Source of the DNA: Arthrobacter alpinus
Lineage (GTDB): Bacteria > Actinomycetota > Actinomycetes > Actinomycetales > Micrococcaceae
Assembly (NCBI RefSeq): GCF_001294625.1
Contig: NZ_CP012677.1
Span: 3,596,001-3,660,000, forward strand
DNA: 64,000 bases
Reading direction: 5' to 3'
Made by a program: the position numbers and the translations under genes. The notes under the pieces are model-generated. The model was given only the letters and a program-made list of their open reading frames with translations. It was not told where the DNA came from and searched no databases. This document shows, piece by piece, positions 8,662-18,119 of the stretch (positions are counted from its first letter, which is position 1; each line of letters begins with the position of its first letter).

Positions 8662-11151
8662 ATGTTTGAGCGATTTACTGATCGAGCCCGACGTGTTGTT
8701 GTGCTGGCCCAAGAAGAGGCCCGCATGCTCAACCACAATTACATTGGCACGGAGCACATTCTGCTCGGCCTCATCCATGAGGGTGAAGGTGTTGCCGCCA
8801 AGGCCCTGGAGTCCTTGAACATTTCGCTGGACGGTGTCCGTGAACAGGTCCAGGAGATTATTGGGCAGGGACAGCAGGCACCCAGCGGGCACATCCCGTT
8901 CACCCCGCGCGCCAAGAAGGTTCTTGAACTTTCTTTGCGTGAGGCCCTGCAACTGGGCCATAACTACATTGGTACCGAGCACATCCTGCTTGGGCTGATT
9001 CGTGAGGGTGAGGGCGTTGCCGCGCAGGTGCTGGTGAAGCTTGGAGCCGATCTGGGCCGTGTGCGCCAGCAGGTCATCCAGCTGCTCTCCGGCTACCAGG
9101 GCAAGGAGCCGGTTGCCAGTGGCGGCGGCCAGCCTGAAGGCCAGCCCGCTGGCTCAGTGGTCCTTGACCAGTTTGGTCGAAACCTGACCCAGGCTGCCCG
9201 GGAAAACAAGCTTGACCCTGTCATTGGGCGCGAGCATGAGATGGAACGCGTCATGCAAATCCTCTCGCGCCGCACCAAGAACAACCCTGTTCTGATCGGT
9301 GAACCCGGTGTGGGTAAGACCGCCGTCGTTGAGGGCCTGGCGCAAGCCATCGTCCGTGGAGACGTGCCGGAAACCATCAAGGACAAGCAGCTGTACACCC
9401 TTGACTTGGGTTCCCTAGTGGCAGGCTCGCGGTACCGAGGTGACTTCGAGGAGCGCCTGAAAAAGGTGCTCAAGGAAATCCGCACCCGTGGTGACATCAT
9501 CTTGTTCATCGATGAGATTCACACGCTGGTGGGTGCCGGTGCCGCCGAAGGCGCCATCGACGCAGCCTCCATCCTTAAGCCGATGCTGGCCCGCGGCGAG
9601 CTACAGACCATCGGTGCCACCACCTTGGATGAGTACCGCAAGCACATTGAGAAGGACGCTGCACTTGAGCGCCGCTTCCAGCCGATCCAGGTGCCCGAAC
9701 CCAGCGTTCCGCTGACCATTGAAATCCTCAAGGGTCTGCGTGACCGCTATGAGGCCCACCACCGCGTGTCCATCACCGACGGCGCCCTGACGGCGGCGGC
9801 CACCTTGGCCGACCGTTACATCAGCGACAGGTTCCTGCCTGACAAGGCTATCGACTTGATCGATGAGGCCGGTGCCCGCCTGCGTATCCGCCGCATGACC
9901 GCACCCCCAGAGCTCAAGGCGATGGACACCGAAATTGCGGCTGTGAAAAAGCGCAAGGAAGACGCCATCGACGCCCAAGACTTTGAGGGTGCCGCGGCCT
10001 TGCGCGATGACGAGCAGAAACTCATCACCGCCCGGGCAGAGAAGGAGCGCCTGTGGAAGTCCGGTGGACTCGATGACATCTCCGAGGTCGATGAGGATCT
10101 CATCGCCGAGGTTCTGGCTAACTCCACGGGCATCCCGGTGTTCAAGCTGACCGAAGCCGAGTCCACGCGTCTGCTGAAGATGGAAGACGAGCTGCACAGG
10201 CGCGTCATCGGCCAGAATGAGGCCATCAAATCCATCTCGCAGGCCATTCGCCGGACCCGTTCAGGACTCAAGGATCCCAAGCGCCCCGGTGGCTCGTTCA
10301 TCTTCGCCGGTCCCACAGGCGTTGGTAAGACCGAGCTGGCCAAGGCTCTTGCCGAGTTCTTGTTCGGTGACGAAGACGCCCTGATCACCCTTGACATGTC
10401 CGAGTACTCGGAGAAGCACACGGTTTCACGACTGTTCGGTGCCCCTCCCGGCTACGTTGGCTACGAAGAGGGTGGGCAGCTGACCGAGAAGGTTCGGCGC
10501 CGTCCGTTCTCCGTGGTTTTGTTCGATGAGGTTGAAAAGGCGCACGCCGACTTGTTCAACTCCTTGCTGCAGATCCTCGAAGACGGCCGTTTGACTGACA
10601 GCCAGGGCCGGGTGGTTGACTTCAAGAACACCATCATCATCATGACCACCAACCTGGGTACCCGCGACATCTCCAAGTCAGTGGCCACGGGCTTCCAATC
10701 CGGTGGCGACACGCAAACCGGCTACAACCGGATGCGAGCTAGGGTCACCGAGGAGCTCAAGCAGCACTTCCGCCCCGAGTTCTTGAACCGTGTGGACGAT
10801 GTTGTGGTGTTCCCGCAGCTGACCCAGGACGAGATCATCGAGATTGTCGACCTGATGGTTGCACGCTTGGAGAGCCGTTTGGCTGACAAGGGAATGGGCA
10901 TCGAGCTCACCCCCGCGGCCAAGGTCCTGCTCGCCACACGTGGCTACGACCCGGCCATGGGTGCCCGGCCGCTGCGCCGCACCATCCAGCGTGAGATTGA
11001 GGATCACCTCTCCGAGAAGATCCTCTTCGGCGAACTCAAGGACGGCGACATCGTGGCGGTGGATGTTGAGGGCGAAGGCGACGAAGCGAAGTTCACCTTC
11101 GTGGGCACGGCCAAACCGCACATCCCGGACGCCATCGCGGCCTCCGCGTAG
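8662..11151 (+). CDS. clpC: ClpC, AAA+ chaperone subunit of the Clp protease
   Basis: ClpC unfolds substrate proteins and feeds them to the ClpP peptidase. The 829-residue protein has two N-terminal Clp repeats (both with [14 protein letters not shown], about residues 28 and 104). The first ATPase domain has Walker A GEPGVGKT near residue 213. A middle region follows with the UVR-like stretch [20 protein letters not shown] (about 430-450). The second ATPase domain has GPTGVGKTE near residue 550. The tail ends in a short Ala-rich segment. A ribosome-binding GGAG lies 10 bases before the ATG. It appears to be transcribed alone, between two terminator hairpins. I looked for a clear ClgR-type operator upstream and did not find one I would call. 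Confidence 0.97.
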   Translation: MFERFTDRARRVVVLAQEEARMLNHNYIGTEHILLGLIHEGEGVAAKALESLNISLDGVREQVQEIIGQGQQAPSGHIPFTPRAKKVLELSLREALQLGHNYIGTEHILLGLIREGEGVAAQVLVKLGADLGRVRQQVIQLLSGYQGKEPVASGGGQPEGQPAGSVVLDQFGRNLTQAARENKLDPVIGREHEMERVMQILSRRTKNNPVLIGEPGVGKTAVVEGLAQAIVRGDVPETIKDKQLYTLDLGSLVAGSRYRGDFEERLKKVLKEIRTRGDIILFIDEIHTLVGAGAAEGAIDAASILKPMLARGELQTIGATTLDEYRKHIEKDAALERRFQPIQVPEPSVPLTIEILKGLRDRYEAHHRVSITDGALTAAATLADRYISDRFLPDKAIDLIDEAGARLRIRRMTAPPELKAMDTEIAAVKKRKEDAIDAQDFEGAAALRDDEQKLITARAEKERLWKSGGLDDISEVDEDLIAEVLANSTGIPVFKLTEAESTRLLKMEDELHRRVIGQNEAIKSISQAIRRTRSGLKDPKRPGGSFIFAGPTGVGKTELAKALAEFLFGDEDALITLDMSEYSEKHTVSRLFGAPPGYVGYEEGGQLTEKVRRRPFSVVLFDEVEKAHADLFNSLLQILEDGRLTDSQGRVVDFKNTIIIMTTNLGTRDISKSVATGFQSGGDTQTGYNRMRARVTEELKQHFRPEFLNRVDDVVVFPQLTQDEIIEIVDLMVARLESRLADKGMGIELTPAAKVLLATRGYDPAMGARPLRRTIQREIEDHLSEKILFGELKDGDIVAVDVEGEGDEAKFTFVGTAKPHIPDAIAASA

Positions 11152-11177
11152 GAAACACATGGCCCAGTAGAGGGTCT

Positions 11178-11211
11178 CGACGGGCTCGACCACCGGTGGT
11201 CGAGCCCGTCG
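11178..11211. terminator. Perfect palindrome after clpC, probable terminator
   Basis: A perfect 34-base palindrome (17-base half-site CGACGGGCTCGACCACC) begins 27 bases after the clpC stop. The right side runs into CACTTTAAC. The large stem fits a terminator. The core GGCTCGACCACCGGTGGTCG also resembles intergenic palindromes that recur in Micrococcaceae genomes, though only one copy is visible here. Confidence 0.65.
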
Positions 11212-11285
11212 CACTTTAACCCCTGACTGCGTGCGCCCCTAGTCACGGCGGCCAGTGGCCCCTAGATTTGAGGCTGTGGGCAACC

Positions 11286-11996
11286 ATGGAGAGCATGCTC
11301 AGAACCGTATTAGCGCTGATGTGCTCAAAACACGCCGGACGGCTCGACCGCGGCCGGGAAACCGAACGGACAATGTTCTTCAGCGACGCGGTCTTTGCCA
11401 TCGCCATGACGTTGCTGGCCCTGGACCTGAGACTTTCGGATCTGCCTGCGGACATCACGGTGCGAGGGTTCGAGTCGGTACTCGTTGACCGGGTGCCGGC
11501 CCTAGCCGCCTTTGCCCTCAGCTTTGTTCTGGTGGGGTGGACCTGGATCAATCACCACCGCCGTTTCAACGCCATCGTCTCCTATGACAACAGGCTCCAG
11601 GTCATCAACTTGCTCATCTTGTTCTTCGTGGTGTTCTTGCCGGGGCCCACCACCATACTCTTTGCGGACGTGCCGTCCACGCCGTAGCCACCGGTCATTT
11701 ATGCCCTGACCATCGCCGATCTGAACCTGAGTGTCGGCTGGCTGTGGAGGTACGCGCGAAAGGCCTCCCTTTTGGCGGACTGGGTGGATGAACCACTGTT
11801 CGGGCTTGTTGCAGGCGGGACTTTGCCCATCTGGGTGGTGTTCCTGGCCTCGATCCCCATAGCCTTCATCAATCCCACGTGGGCCATGTACTTTTGGATT
11901 CTACTGTGGCCGGTCTCAGCCATCCACGGCCGGTTGCGGATGCGAGGCTTTGTCCGGGCGGTGATGGCACGCCTTGAGGCCGAGGACCGGGCGTAG
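11286..11996 (+). pseudogene. TMEM175-family membrane protein gene interrupted by an in-frame TAG
   Basis: The first part reads ETERTMFFSDAVFAIAMTLL, the conserved first helix motif (FSDxVFAIA) of the TMEM175 family of potassium-channel-like proteins. Next come further helices and the FLPGPTTILF segment. A TAG codon at 11685-11687 stops it after the second or third helix. The same frame continues without a shift: PPVIYALTIADLNLSVGWLW, then a helical segment (GLVAGGTLPIWVVFLASIPI), and ends at 11996. That continuation is the expected second half of the family. One nonsense change therefore splits an otherwise intact gene of about 236 codons. It is probably a pseudogene. A base-call error or stop readthrough are the alternatives. 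The start is uncertain (11268, 11286 or 11295). Confidence 0.75.
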
Positions 11997-12030
11997 GGTC
12001 CTGACCCCGGCGTGTCTATAGACTGAAACC

Positions 12031-12537
12031 GTGACTTCAGCGCTAACAATCCGTCCCGCCCGCACCTCAGACGTCTATGCCATCAAGGACTTGGTGGCGC
12101 CCTTGGCACAGCAACGAATCTTGATCTCCAAAGAGTCGGTCACCTATTTTGAGGCGATACAGGAGTTCTTGATCGCCGAGCACGACGGCGAAACTGTTGG
12201 CTGTGGTGCCCTACACGTCATGTGGGAGGACCTGGCGGAGATCCGGACCCTGGCCAGCGCCGACGTCTGGCGCGGGCAGGGCGTGGGCCATGCGCTGGTG
12301 GAACGGCTGCTGGAGAAAGCCCGCGAACTGGGTGTGAGCCGCGTTTTTTGCTTGACGTTCGAGGTTGACTTCTTCACCCGCCACGGCTTTGAGGTCATGG
12401 CGGACCAGGGCGCCGTGGACCCCGCTGTCTACTCCGAGTTGCTGCGCTCCGCCGATGAAGGTGTGGCTGAGTTTCTAGACCTGGCGCGGGTCAAGCCGAA
12501 CACGCTCGGTAACACCCGGATGATCCGCCAGCTCTAA
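12031..12537 (+). CDS. argA: Amino-acid N-acetyltransferase (short ArgA type)
   Basis: This is a 168-residue GNAT-fold protein. The acetyl-CoA loop is WRGQGVGHALVERLLEKA near residues 80-97. It begins LTIRPARTSDVYAIKDLVAP and has FFTRHGFEVM near the C-terminal third. Length and layout match the short N-acetylglutamate synthases of actinobacteria (M. tuberculosis ArgA type), which start arginine synthesis by acetylating glutamate, rather than the two-domain ArgA of E. coli. Translation starts at a GTG. The gene stands alone after the broken TMEM175 gene, which is not a functional link. A related GNAT with another substrate is possible, so the enzyme name is probable, not certain. Confidence 0.75.
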   Translation: MTSALTIRPARTSDVYAIKDLVAPLAQQRILISKESVTYFEAIQEFLIAEHDGETVGCGALHVMWEDLAEIRTLASADVWRGQGVGHALVERLLEKARELGVSRVFCLTFEVDFFTRHGFEVMADQGAVDPAVYSELLRSADEGVAEFLDLARVKPNTLGNTRMIRQL

Positions 12538-12598
12538 GCGAATTGGCGGGAAATGGCCTATCAACCGCGAACGCGGCCGGGTAGTGTTCGTAAGGAAA

Positions 12599-12618
12599 GG
12601 CGAGGGGTGACCCCCGCC
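12599..12618 (+). terminator. Small GC hairpin in the dhaK leader
   Basis: GGCGAGGGG and CCCCCGCC can pair around TGA, followed by TCTATTTAT. It lies about 60 bases after argA and 36 bases before dhaK. It may end argA transcription or attenuate dhaK. The stem is short, so this is tentative. Confidence 0.4.
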
Positions 12619-12654
12619 TCTATTTATCCGCTGTGCTATTTGGAGGGTTCCGTC

Positions 12655-13656
12655 ATGAAAAAACTCATCAATGATCCCAAGTTAGTTGTTGACGAATCGA
12701 TGGAAGGGTTCGGACTGGCGCATGCCAGTCATGTCACCATCCACCCCGATCCGCTTTTTGTCACCCGCAAGGGCGCCCCAAGGCCTGGCAAGGTTGGTTT
12801 GGTGTCCGGGGGAGGCAGCGGGCATGAGCCCCTCCACGCCGGCTATGTGGGCTTCGGCATGCTGGACGCAGCCGTCCCCGGCGCCGTGTTCACCTCACCA
12901 ACCCCCGACGCGATCATTCCGGCCACACTCGCCGCGAACTCAGGGGCCGGCGTCGTGCACATTGTGAAAAACTACACCGGCGATGTGCTGAACTTTGAGA
13001 CGGCAGCCGAGATGGCCGAGGCTGAAGGCGTTGAGGTTCGCACCGTTCTGGTCAACGACGATGTCGCCGTGGAGGATTCGCTCTACACGGCCGGTCGGCG
13101 CGGAGTTGCTGGCACGGTGTTGGTGGAAAAGATTGCCGGGGCCGCGGCCGAGCGCGGTGACGGGCTCGACGCCGTTGCAGCCATCGGCCAGCGCGTGAAC
13201 GACAACGTGCGCAGCATGGGCGTTGCCTTGGCAGCCTGCACCGTCCCACACGCCGGCGTGCCAAGCTTTGAGCTGGGCGAAGACGAGATTGAAATTGGTA
13301 TTGGGATCCATGGCGAACCGGGACGGCACCGCATCGCCATGGAGAACGCCGACGGCATTACCGACAGGCTGCTGGAGCCGATCCTGGCCGACCTCAAACC
13401 GGCGGCCGGGGACAAGGTCTTGCTGTTCGTGAACGGGATGGGAGGCACACCTGCCAGCGAACTGTACATTGTGTACCGGCACGCAGTGAAGGTTCTCCAA
13501 GCCGCGGGACTGGTGGTCGAACGATCCCTGGTAGGCAACTACATCACGGCGCTGGAAATGCAGGGCTGCTCCATCTCGGTGCTGCGCCTCGACGAGGAAA
13601 TGACGGAGCTGTGGGACGCCCCCGTCAACACACCTGCCTTGCGATGGGGGATGTGA
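12655..13656 (+). CDS. dhaK: Dihydroxyacetone kinase subunit DhaK
   Basis: DhaK binds dihydroxyacetone covalently and receives phosphate from DhaL. The 333-residue protein has the substrate-loop motif [20 protein letters not shown] near residues 51-70. It also has [10 protein letters not shown], whose His forms the hemiaminal bond with the substrate, around residue 220. The ATG at 12655 follows GGAGGG at a good distance; an in-frame start at 12553 lacks such a site. dhaL follows 2 bases after the stop. The genes dhaK, dhaL and dhaM together form a phosphotransferase-system-dependent kinase, in contrast to the single-chain ATP-dependent enzyme. No dedicated regulator gene is adjacent. Confidence 0.96.
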   Translation: MKKLINDPKLVVDESMEGFGLAHASHVTIHPDPLFVTRKGAPRPGKVGLVSGGGSGHEPLHAGYVGFGMLDAAVPGAVFTSPTPDAIIPATLAANSGAGVVHIVKNYTGDVLNFETAAEMAEAEGVEVRTVLVNDDVAVEDSLYTAGRRGVAGTVLVEKIAGAAAERGDGLDAVAAIGQRVNDNVRSMGVALAACTVPHAGVPSFELGEDEIEIGIGIHGEPGRHRIAMENADGITDRLLEPILADLKPAAGDKVLLFVNGMGGTPASELYIVYRHAVKVLQAAGLVVERSLVGNYITALEMQGCSISVLRLDEEMTELWDAPVNTPALRWGM

Positions 13657-13658
13657 GC

Positions 13659-14321
13659 ATGGGCCAAACACTCGATGCGTCCTGGGCGATTGACTGGTTG
13701 CGGCGCAGCGCGGCAGTCATCGCTGAGAACCGTATGATGCTCATTGAGCTCGACCGAAAAATCGGCGACGGTGACCACGGCGAAAACATGGACCGCGGCT
13801 TCCAAGCCATTTTGCTTAAGCTGGACGAGGGTGAACCGGAAACCCCCGGGGCTGTCTTCAAGCTGGCCGCGATGACCCTGATGTCCAAGGTCGGCGGCGC
13901 GGCCGGGCCCCTGTACGGCACTGCGTTCCTGCGCGCGGCCACAGCAGCCGGTGAGCAGCGCGGTCTGGACTCGGAGCTTCTGGCAGCAGCCCTGGCCGCA
14001 GCACGCGACGGGGTGGTGGCCCGCGGCAAGGCCGCGGTGGGTGAGAAGACCATGATTGATGCGTGGACACCTGCCGTTGACGCGGCTGCAGCCGCTGCCG
14101 CACGTGGGGCCGGACCCGCCGAACTCCTGGACGCGGCCGCATCGGCTGCCAGGGCCGGGGCGGTTTCCACCGAGCCCCTCATTGCCCGCAAGGGCCGGGC
14201 CAGCTACCTGGGGGAGCGTGCCATCGGGCACCGAGACCCAGGGGCTGAGTCATCGGCCCTGCTCTTGCGTGCCGCCGCTGAAGCCGCAGCCGCATCCCAG
14301 GCTTCCGGGATCGGCACATGA
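13659..14321 (+). CDS. dhaL: Dihydroxyacetone kinase subunit DhaL (ADP-binding)
   Basis: DhaL carries a tightly bound ADP. That ADP is phosphorylated by DhaM and passes phosphate to the substrate held on DhaK. The 220-residue protein shows the metal/ADP motif IGDGDHGENMDRGF near residues 36-49 and the later loop SKVGGAAGPLYGTAFLRA. The C-terminal end AIGHRDPGAESSALLL is also typical. GGGGGA lies 7 bases before the ATG at 13659. A GTG at 13653 overlapping the dhaK stop is a less likely alternative. The stop overlaps dhaM by 4 bases. Confidence 0.95.
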   Translation: MGQTLDASWAIDWLRRSAAVIAENRMMLIELDRKIGDGDHGENMDRGFQAILLKLDEGEPETPGAVFKLAAMTLMSKVGGAAGPLYGTAFLRAATAAGEQRGLDSELLAAALAAARDGVVARGKAAVGEKTMIDAWTPAVDAAAAAAARGAGPAELLDAAASAARAGAVSTEPLIARKGRASYLGERAIGHRDPGAESSALLLRAAAEAAAASQASGIGT

Positions 14322-15061
14322 GCGTTGGGCTGGTTATCGTCTCGCACAGTGCCCAACTGGCGGCGGGGGTCGTGGAACTTGCGGCACAGATGGCAAAGGA
14401 GGTCACCTTAGTGGCCGCCGGCGGAATGGATGACGGCGGCATCGGGACGTCGCTGGAAAAAGTCATGGAGGCGCTGGAGCGGGCCGACACGGGCGACGGT
14501 GTGCTGGTGCTGACCGACCTCGGATCCGCCGTTATGACCGCAGAATCGGCGCTGGAGTTCCTTGGCAATCCGGAGAATATCCGCCTAGCAAATGCCGCGC
14601 TCGTGGAAGGTGCCGTTGCGGCGGCCGTCACGGCGCAGGGCGGAGCGCCCCTGGCCGCGGTGCAACACGCCGCTGAGACGGCCCTGACCCCCGGCGCCGC
14701 GACCGCCCTGGAACTGGGTAGCGTCCCAGGCGCACTGTCGGGGCAGGGCCCGATGCCGGCAGGGCCCGCCGCAGGGCCCGCCGCAGGGCCCGCCGCCGAG
14801 CCCGGTACCGTGACCGCCCAACTGACGCTGATCAACCCGATGGGCCTGCACGCCAGGCCTGCCGCCGTGCTGGCGGGTGAGCTTGGCGCCATGGACGTTG
14901 AGATTGAGATCAACGGTGTGGACGGGCAGTCGGTCATGATGCTGATGGCACTCGGCGCGGGGCAGGGCACCGAGCTTGCCGTGTCGGCCACAGGTCCCGA
15001 CGCCCAACGGGCAGTGGAGCTGGTGCGCAGCAAAGTGGAGGCCGGCTTCGGCGAAATCTGA
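14318..15061 (+). CDS. dhaM: DhaM phosphotransfer subunit (EIIA-HPr fusion)
   Basis: DhaM relays phosphate from the general PTS to the ADP on DhaL. The 247-residue protein has an EIIA-mannose-type domain starting GLVIVSHSAQLAAGV, with the phosphorylated His at residue 10 in VSHS. A low-complexity linker of GPAA repeats (about residues 148-159) follows. The last part is an HPr-like domain with MGLHARPAAVLA, where His is the phosphorylation site. Unlike E. coli DhaM it has no enzyme-I-like third domain, so it must rely on the cell's general enzyme I. Three 12-base repeats (gggcccgccgca) encode the linker. The start overlaps the dhaL stop (ATGA). Confidence 0.92.
   Translation: MSVGLVIVSHSAQLAAGVVELAAQMAKEVTLVAAGGMDDGGIGTSLEKVMEALERADTGDGVLVLTDLGSAVMTAESALEFLGNPENIRLANAALVEGAVAAAVTAQGGAPLAAVQHAAETALTPGAATALELGSVPGALSGQGPMPAGPAAGPAAGPAAEPGTVTAQLTLINPMGLHARPAAVLAGELGAMDVEIEINGVDGQSVMMLMALGAGQGTELAVSATGPDAQRAVELVRSKVEAGFGEI
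14761..14796 (+). repeat. Tandem 12-base repeat encoding a GPAA linker
   Basis: Three copies of gggcccgccgca (the last ends in c) lie head to tail inside dhaM. They code for Gly-Pro-Ala-Ala between the EIIA and HPr domains. Each copy adds four residues, so length change would keep the frame. Confidence 0.85.
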
Positions 15062-15094
15062 CGCCCGCTACGCGGGATGAGGGGTTGGTGCCCG

Positions 15095-16024
15095 CTAGTG
15101 CGGCAGGTGGTAGCCGTCGTCAGAGAGTTGGGCCAGCCCGTCCGCGAGCAGACCGGCCAGGGCCCGCTCCAGTTGGGGCGCCTGCGTGTTGAGGTCGTGC
15201 AGCTTGCCCAACGCCGTGGCAACCTCGGCCGGGTGGGCCAGCGGCGCCGTAGTGGCGAGCTCGGTGTCGGAGGCCCACAGCAGGTCGGCATGGATCGGGG
15301 CGTCGGCGGCCCGCAAAACAGCCATTACAGCGCCGCGGACCTGCCTGTCGGTTCCAGCCCAAGGCTGGCCCTTGGGCATATAGGTGGGTTCCGGCTGGCC
15401 GGCGGCAATCCAGGCGCACTCCGTCCGGACGGGGCAGAGCCCGCACTTGGGGCTGCGGGCAGTACACACCAGGGCCCCGAGTTCCATGACGGCGGCGTTC
15501 CACTCCACCGACTCGGCAGGATCATGCGGTAGGAGATCCGCAGCCAGCTTCATTTCCGCGGCCGTCAGCGTCGGCGCCGGCAGTGCCTGGCCTATGACGA
15601 GGCGGGCGTGAACCCTGCGGATGTTGGTGTCCACCACCGTCTCGCGCCGGCCAAAGGCAAAAGCGGCTACGGCCGCAGCCGTGTAGGTCCCAATGCCAGG
15701 GAGAGTTAAAAGTGCCTCGAAGGTGTCCGGTACCTCGCCGTCGTGCTGCTCCACGATCATCGCAGCGGCCGCGTGCACGCGCAGGGCCCGTCGCGGATAG
15801 CCCAGCCGTCCCCACGCACGCAGGATTTCGCCCTGGGATTCCGCGGCAAAGCTGGCAGGCGTTGGCCAGCGGGACATCCACTGCTCCCAGACCGGCTGCA
15901 CACGCACCACGGGCGTCTGTTGCAGCATGATCTCGCTGACGAGGACTCCCCAGGCCGAACAACCGCCGCGCCACGGCAAGTCACGGGCCGATTCGCGGAA
16001 CCACGCCCGCACTTGCTGATGCAC
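15095..16024 (-). CDS. mutY: A/G-specific adenine glycosylase MutY
   Basis: MutY removes adenine mispaired with 8-oxoguanine. The 309-residue protein has the helix-hairpin-helix LPGIGTYTAAAVAAFAFG, followed by the catalytic Asp in VVDTNIRRV. The four-cysteine iron-sulphur motif C-x6-C-x2-C-x5-C is present (CTARSPKCGLCPVRTEC). SEIMLQQTPV near the N-terminus carries the catalytic Glu. The C-terminal NUDIX-like 8-oxoG-recognition domain is short, as in other actinobacterial forms. The GTG at 16024 follows AGGAGGA at 7-base spacing. Its neighbourhood with disA and radA groups DNA-integrity functions. Confidence 0.94.
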   Translation of the reverse strand: MHQQVRAWFRESARDLPWRGGCSAWGVLVSEIMLQQTPVVRVQPVWEQWMSRWPTPASFAAESQGEILRAWGRLGYPRRALRVHAAAAMIVEQHDGEVPDTFEALLTLPGIGTYTAAAVAAFAFGRRETVVDTNIRRVHARLVIGQALPAPTLTAAEMKLAADLLPHDPAESVEWNAAVMELGALVCTARSPKCGLCPVRTECAWIAAGQPEPTYMPKGQPWAGTDRQVRGAVMAVLRAADAPIHADLLWASDTELATTAPLAHPAEVATALGKLHDLNTQAPQLERALAGLLADGLAQLSDDGYHLPH

Positions 16025-16139
16025 AGCAACTCCTCCTAGCAGTGTTTTCTTCGCACGGGCAGTTCTACTGTAGCCCGGATCACCGGGCGGCTCGGCGGCG
16101 TGGTTGGTCGTGGCGGCGGCGGGCGTTCGCTACTCTGGA

Positions 16140-16805
16140 ATGGTGGTGACATCAGGAAAAAAGGGGCAGCGCAAGGGTTCGCGCCAGCTTGCCTCGATAC
16201 CTGGGGTGTCCGCCAAGGTTTACCGGCGACGCCGGACTGTAGTTAGCATTTTGGCCCTCCTTATTGTGGTGGTTTTGGCCATCACAGGTTTTGCACTTTT
16301 TTCCCTGCTCAGCCCTTCCAACGGGAGCGCCGGAGATCTTGCAACGATACCGAGCGCGGACAGCACCGCCGAAACTGCCGTCCCGGCAGCAAAGCCGGAT
16401 ACGCCGGCGTCGGCCGTGTGCAATGAGGCCGGTATCAAGGTCAGCGGCTTGGTGGACAAGACTTCCTTCGCGGCGGACGAGAACCCGAAACTGACATTGC
16501 GGGTCACCAACACCGGCGAGGCTCCGTGCGACATCAACGTCGGCACCAGCCAGATGGAATTCAAGATCACCAGCGGAAATGACAGCATCTTCAACTCCAA
16601 GGATTGCCAGGCGGATCCCACAGACTTGGTCAAAAACCTGAAGCCGGGTGCCTCGGAGACGGCTAATTTCACGTGGAAGCGCAACCGCAGTGCTCAAGGG
16701 TGTGCAAGTGTTGCGGCCATGCCCGGCGGCGGCGGGGCAACCTACGTGTTCGTGGCCACCCTGGGGAAGTGGGCCAGTGATAAGGTCATCTTCCAACTCC
16801 AATAG
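16140..16805 (+). CDS. Membrane-anchored extracellular protein, function unknown
   Basis: The 221-residue protein has a very basic N-terminus (KKGQRKGSRQ, then YRRRRTVV). One membrane segment follows at about residues 35-56 (ILALLIVVVLAITGFALFSL). The rest is an outside domain of about 160 residues. A Ser/Thr/Pro/Ala-rich linker leads into a beta-rich domain with sequences such as LTLRVTNTGEAPCDINVGTS and four cysteines. The style suggests an Ig-like fold close to the cell surface. It sits divergent from mutY and convergent with disA, so context gives no role. I do not recognise a named family beyond an actinobacterial conserved membrane protein. Confidence 0.75.
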   Translation: MVVTSGKKGQRKGSRQLASIPGVSAKVYRRRRTVVSILALLIVVVLAITGFALFSLLSPSNGSAGDLATIPSADSTAETAVPAAKPDTPASAVCNEAGIKVSGLVDKTSFAADENPKLTLRVTNTGEAPCDINVGTSQMEFKITSGNDSIFNSKDCQADPTDLVKNLKPGASETANFTWKRNRSAQGCASVAAMPGGGGATYVFVATLGKWASDKVIFQLQ

Positions 16806-16818
16806 GACAGGCCCCTAT

Positions 16819-17889
16819 TTAGAGGAACCGGTCCAGAAGGCTTGCCTCGGCAATCCGGGACAGCCCCTCACGCACCGTGCGGGCACGTAGTTCGCCAATC
16901 CCGTCAACCACCATGAGTTCATCAATGGTGGCAGCCATGAGGTCCTGCAGGCCACCAAAGTGGTCAACGAGGCGCCCGGCGACCGCGCGGGGAACTGCCT
17001 TGAGTTCTGAAACGAGCCGGTAGCCACGCGGTTGGATAATATTCTCCAGGGCATCATTCCCGGCCGGGAGCCCCACAGCGCCGGCAATCAGGTTCAAATC
17101 GATCAGGTCGGCCTGGTCGATTTCCTGCAGGGCCGCCACCGCGGCATCAACATCGGTAACGAGCGGGTCCGTGTAATCGCGGATCACCATGTCGGCGCCG
17201 GAACCGCGCGTTGCCGAAAGTTCATCCAGCTGCAGGGAGAGCAGGCGACCGTCCACGCCCAGCTCCAGCACGTACTGGGCGATCTCCTCGGAGATCCGGC
17301 GCACCATCTCGTGGCGCTGCAACGTCACGGCCACATCGCGGACCGTGACCATCGCCTCGATTTCCAGTGCCGAAAGGGAGCTTGTCACCTGGTCCAGGCG
17401 TGCACGGTAACGCTCCAAGGTGGCCAGGGCCTGGTTGGCGCGAGCCAACACCTTCTCCGAGCCTTCAAGCACGTACCGCAGACCATCCACATAGAGGGCA
17501 ATAATTTGCATCGACTGGCTGACGGAAACAACGGGGACACCCGTTTGAATGGCGACGCGCTCGGCCGTGCGGTGGCGCGTGCCCGATTCCTGGGTTTCAA
17601 TGCTGGGATCCGGAACCAGCTGCACGGCGGCCCGTAAAATCTTGGTGACGTCCTTGTCGCAGACGATGGCACCGTCCATCTTGGCCAGTTCACGCAGGCG
17701 GGTGGGCGCAAAATCGATGCCGATCTCAAAGCCGCCCGAGCAAAGGCTCTCCATGGTCTTGTCCATACCAAGGACAATCAACGCCCCGGTGCGTCCGCGA
17801 AGAATACGCTCCAGCCCGTCACGCAACGGGGTTCCCGGTGCAACACGGGCAAGAGTGGCCTTGAGGGCATCTTCGGGGGTGCGAAGCAT
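16819..17889 (-). CDS. disA: DisA, c-di-AMP synthase and DNA integrity scanner
   Basis: DisA makes cyclic di-AMP from two ATP and scans DNA for branched structures. The 356-residue protein has the cyclase motifs KMDGAIVCDKD (DGA) and GTRHRTAERVA (RHR) near residues 70-115. A helical linker follows. The C-terminal helix-hairpin-helix DNA-binding region includes MVVDGIGELRARTVREG. The frame extends to 17925. The ATG at 17889 has GAAGGAC at 6-base spacing and gives the standard start MLRTPEDALKATLARVAPGT. radA lies just upstream on the same strand about 230 bases away, the usual actinobacterial pairing. Confidence 0.96.
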   Translation of the reverse strand: MLRTPEDALKATLARVAPGTPLRDGLERILRGRTGALIVLGMDKTMESLCSGGFEIGIDFAPTRLRELAKMDGAIVCDKDVTKILRAAVQLVPDPSIETQESGTRHRTAERVAIQTGVPVVSVSQSMQIIALYVDGLRYVLEGSEKVLARANQALATLERYRARLDQVTSSLSALEIEAMVTVRDVAVTLQRHEMVRRISEEIAQYVLELGVDGRLLSLQLDELSATRGSGADMVIRDYTDPLVTDVDAAVAALQEIDQADLIDLNLIAGAVGLPAGNDALENIIQPRGYRLVSELKAVPRAVAGRLVDHFGGLQDLMAATIDELMVVDGIGELRARTVREGLSRIAEASLLDRFL

Positions 17890-18119
17890 TGACGAGTCCT
17901 TCTTTTCAAGCGCGGGTATCCGCACAAGTCACAGTCCCCATATTAGTGGGAACTTGCCCCTAATACGCGCCGTTGCAGCCTTTAACCGGGAGGACCAGGC
18001 CGGATGTCAAGGAAATTGATGCCACGCGGGTGTTTGGGCGGAAAATTCTACTGGTTGTGGACGGTTGGGAGCCGGACCTGGGACCTGGATCTCAACGCGC
18101 CAGATCACTTGTCTCCGGG

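Noticed and set aside
8530..8982. 150-codon minus-strand frame at the clpC start
   Set aside because: Overlaps the clpC N-terminal repeats and has no start context.
14761..14796. Short tandem repeats as a CRISPR array
   Set aside because: Repeats are 12 bases with no spacers and lie in frame inside dhaM.
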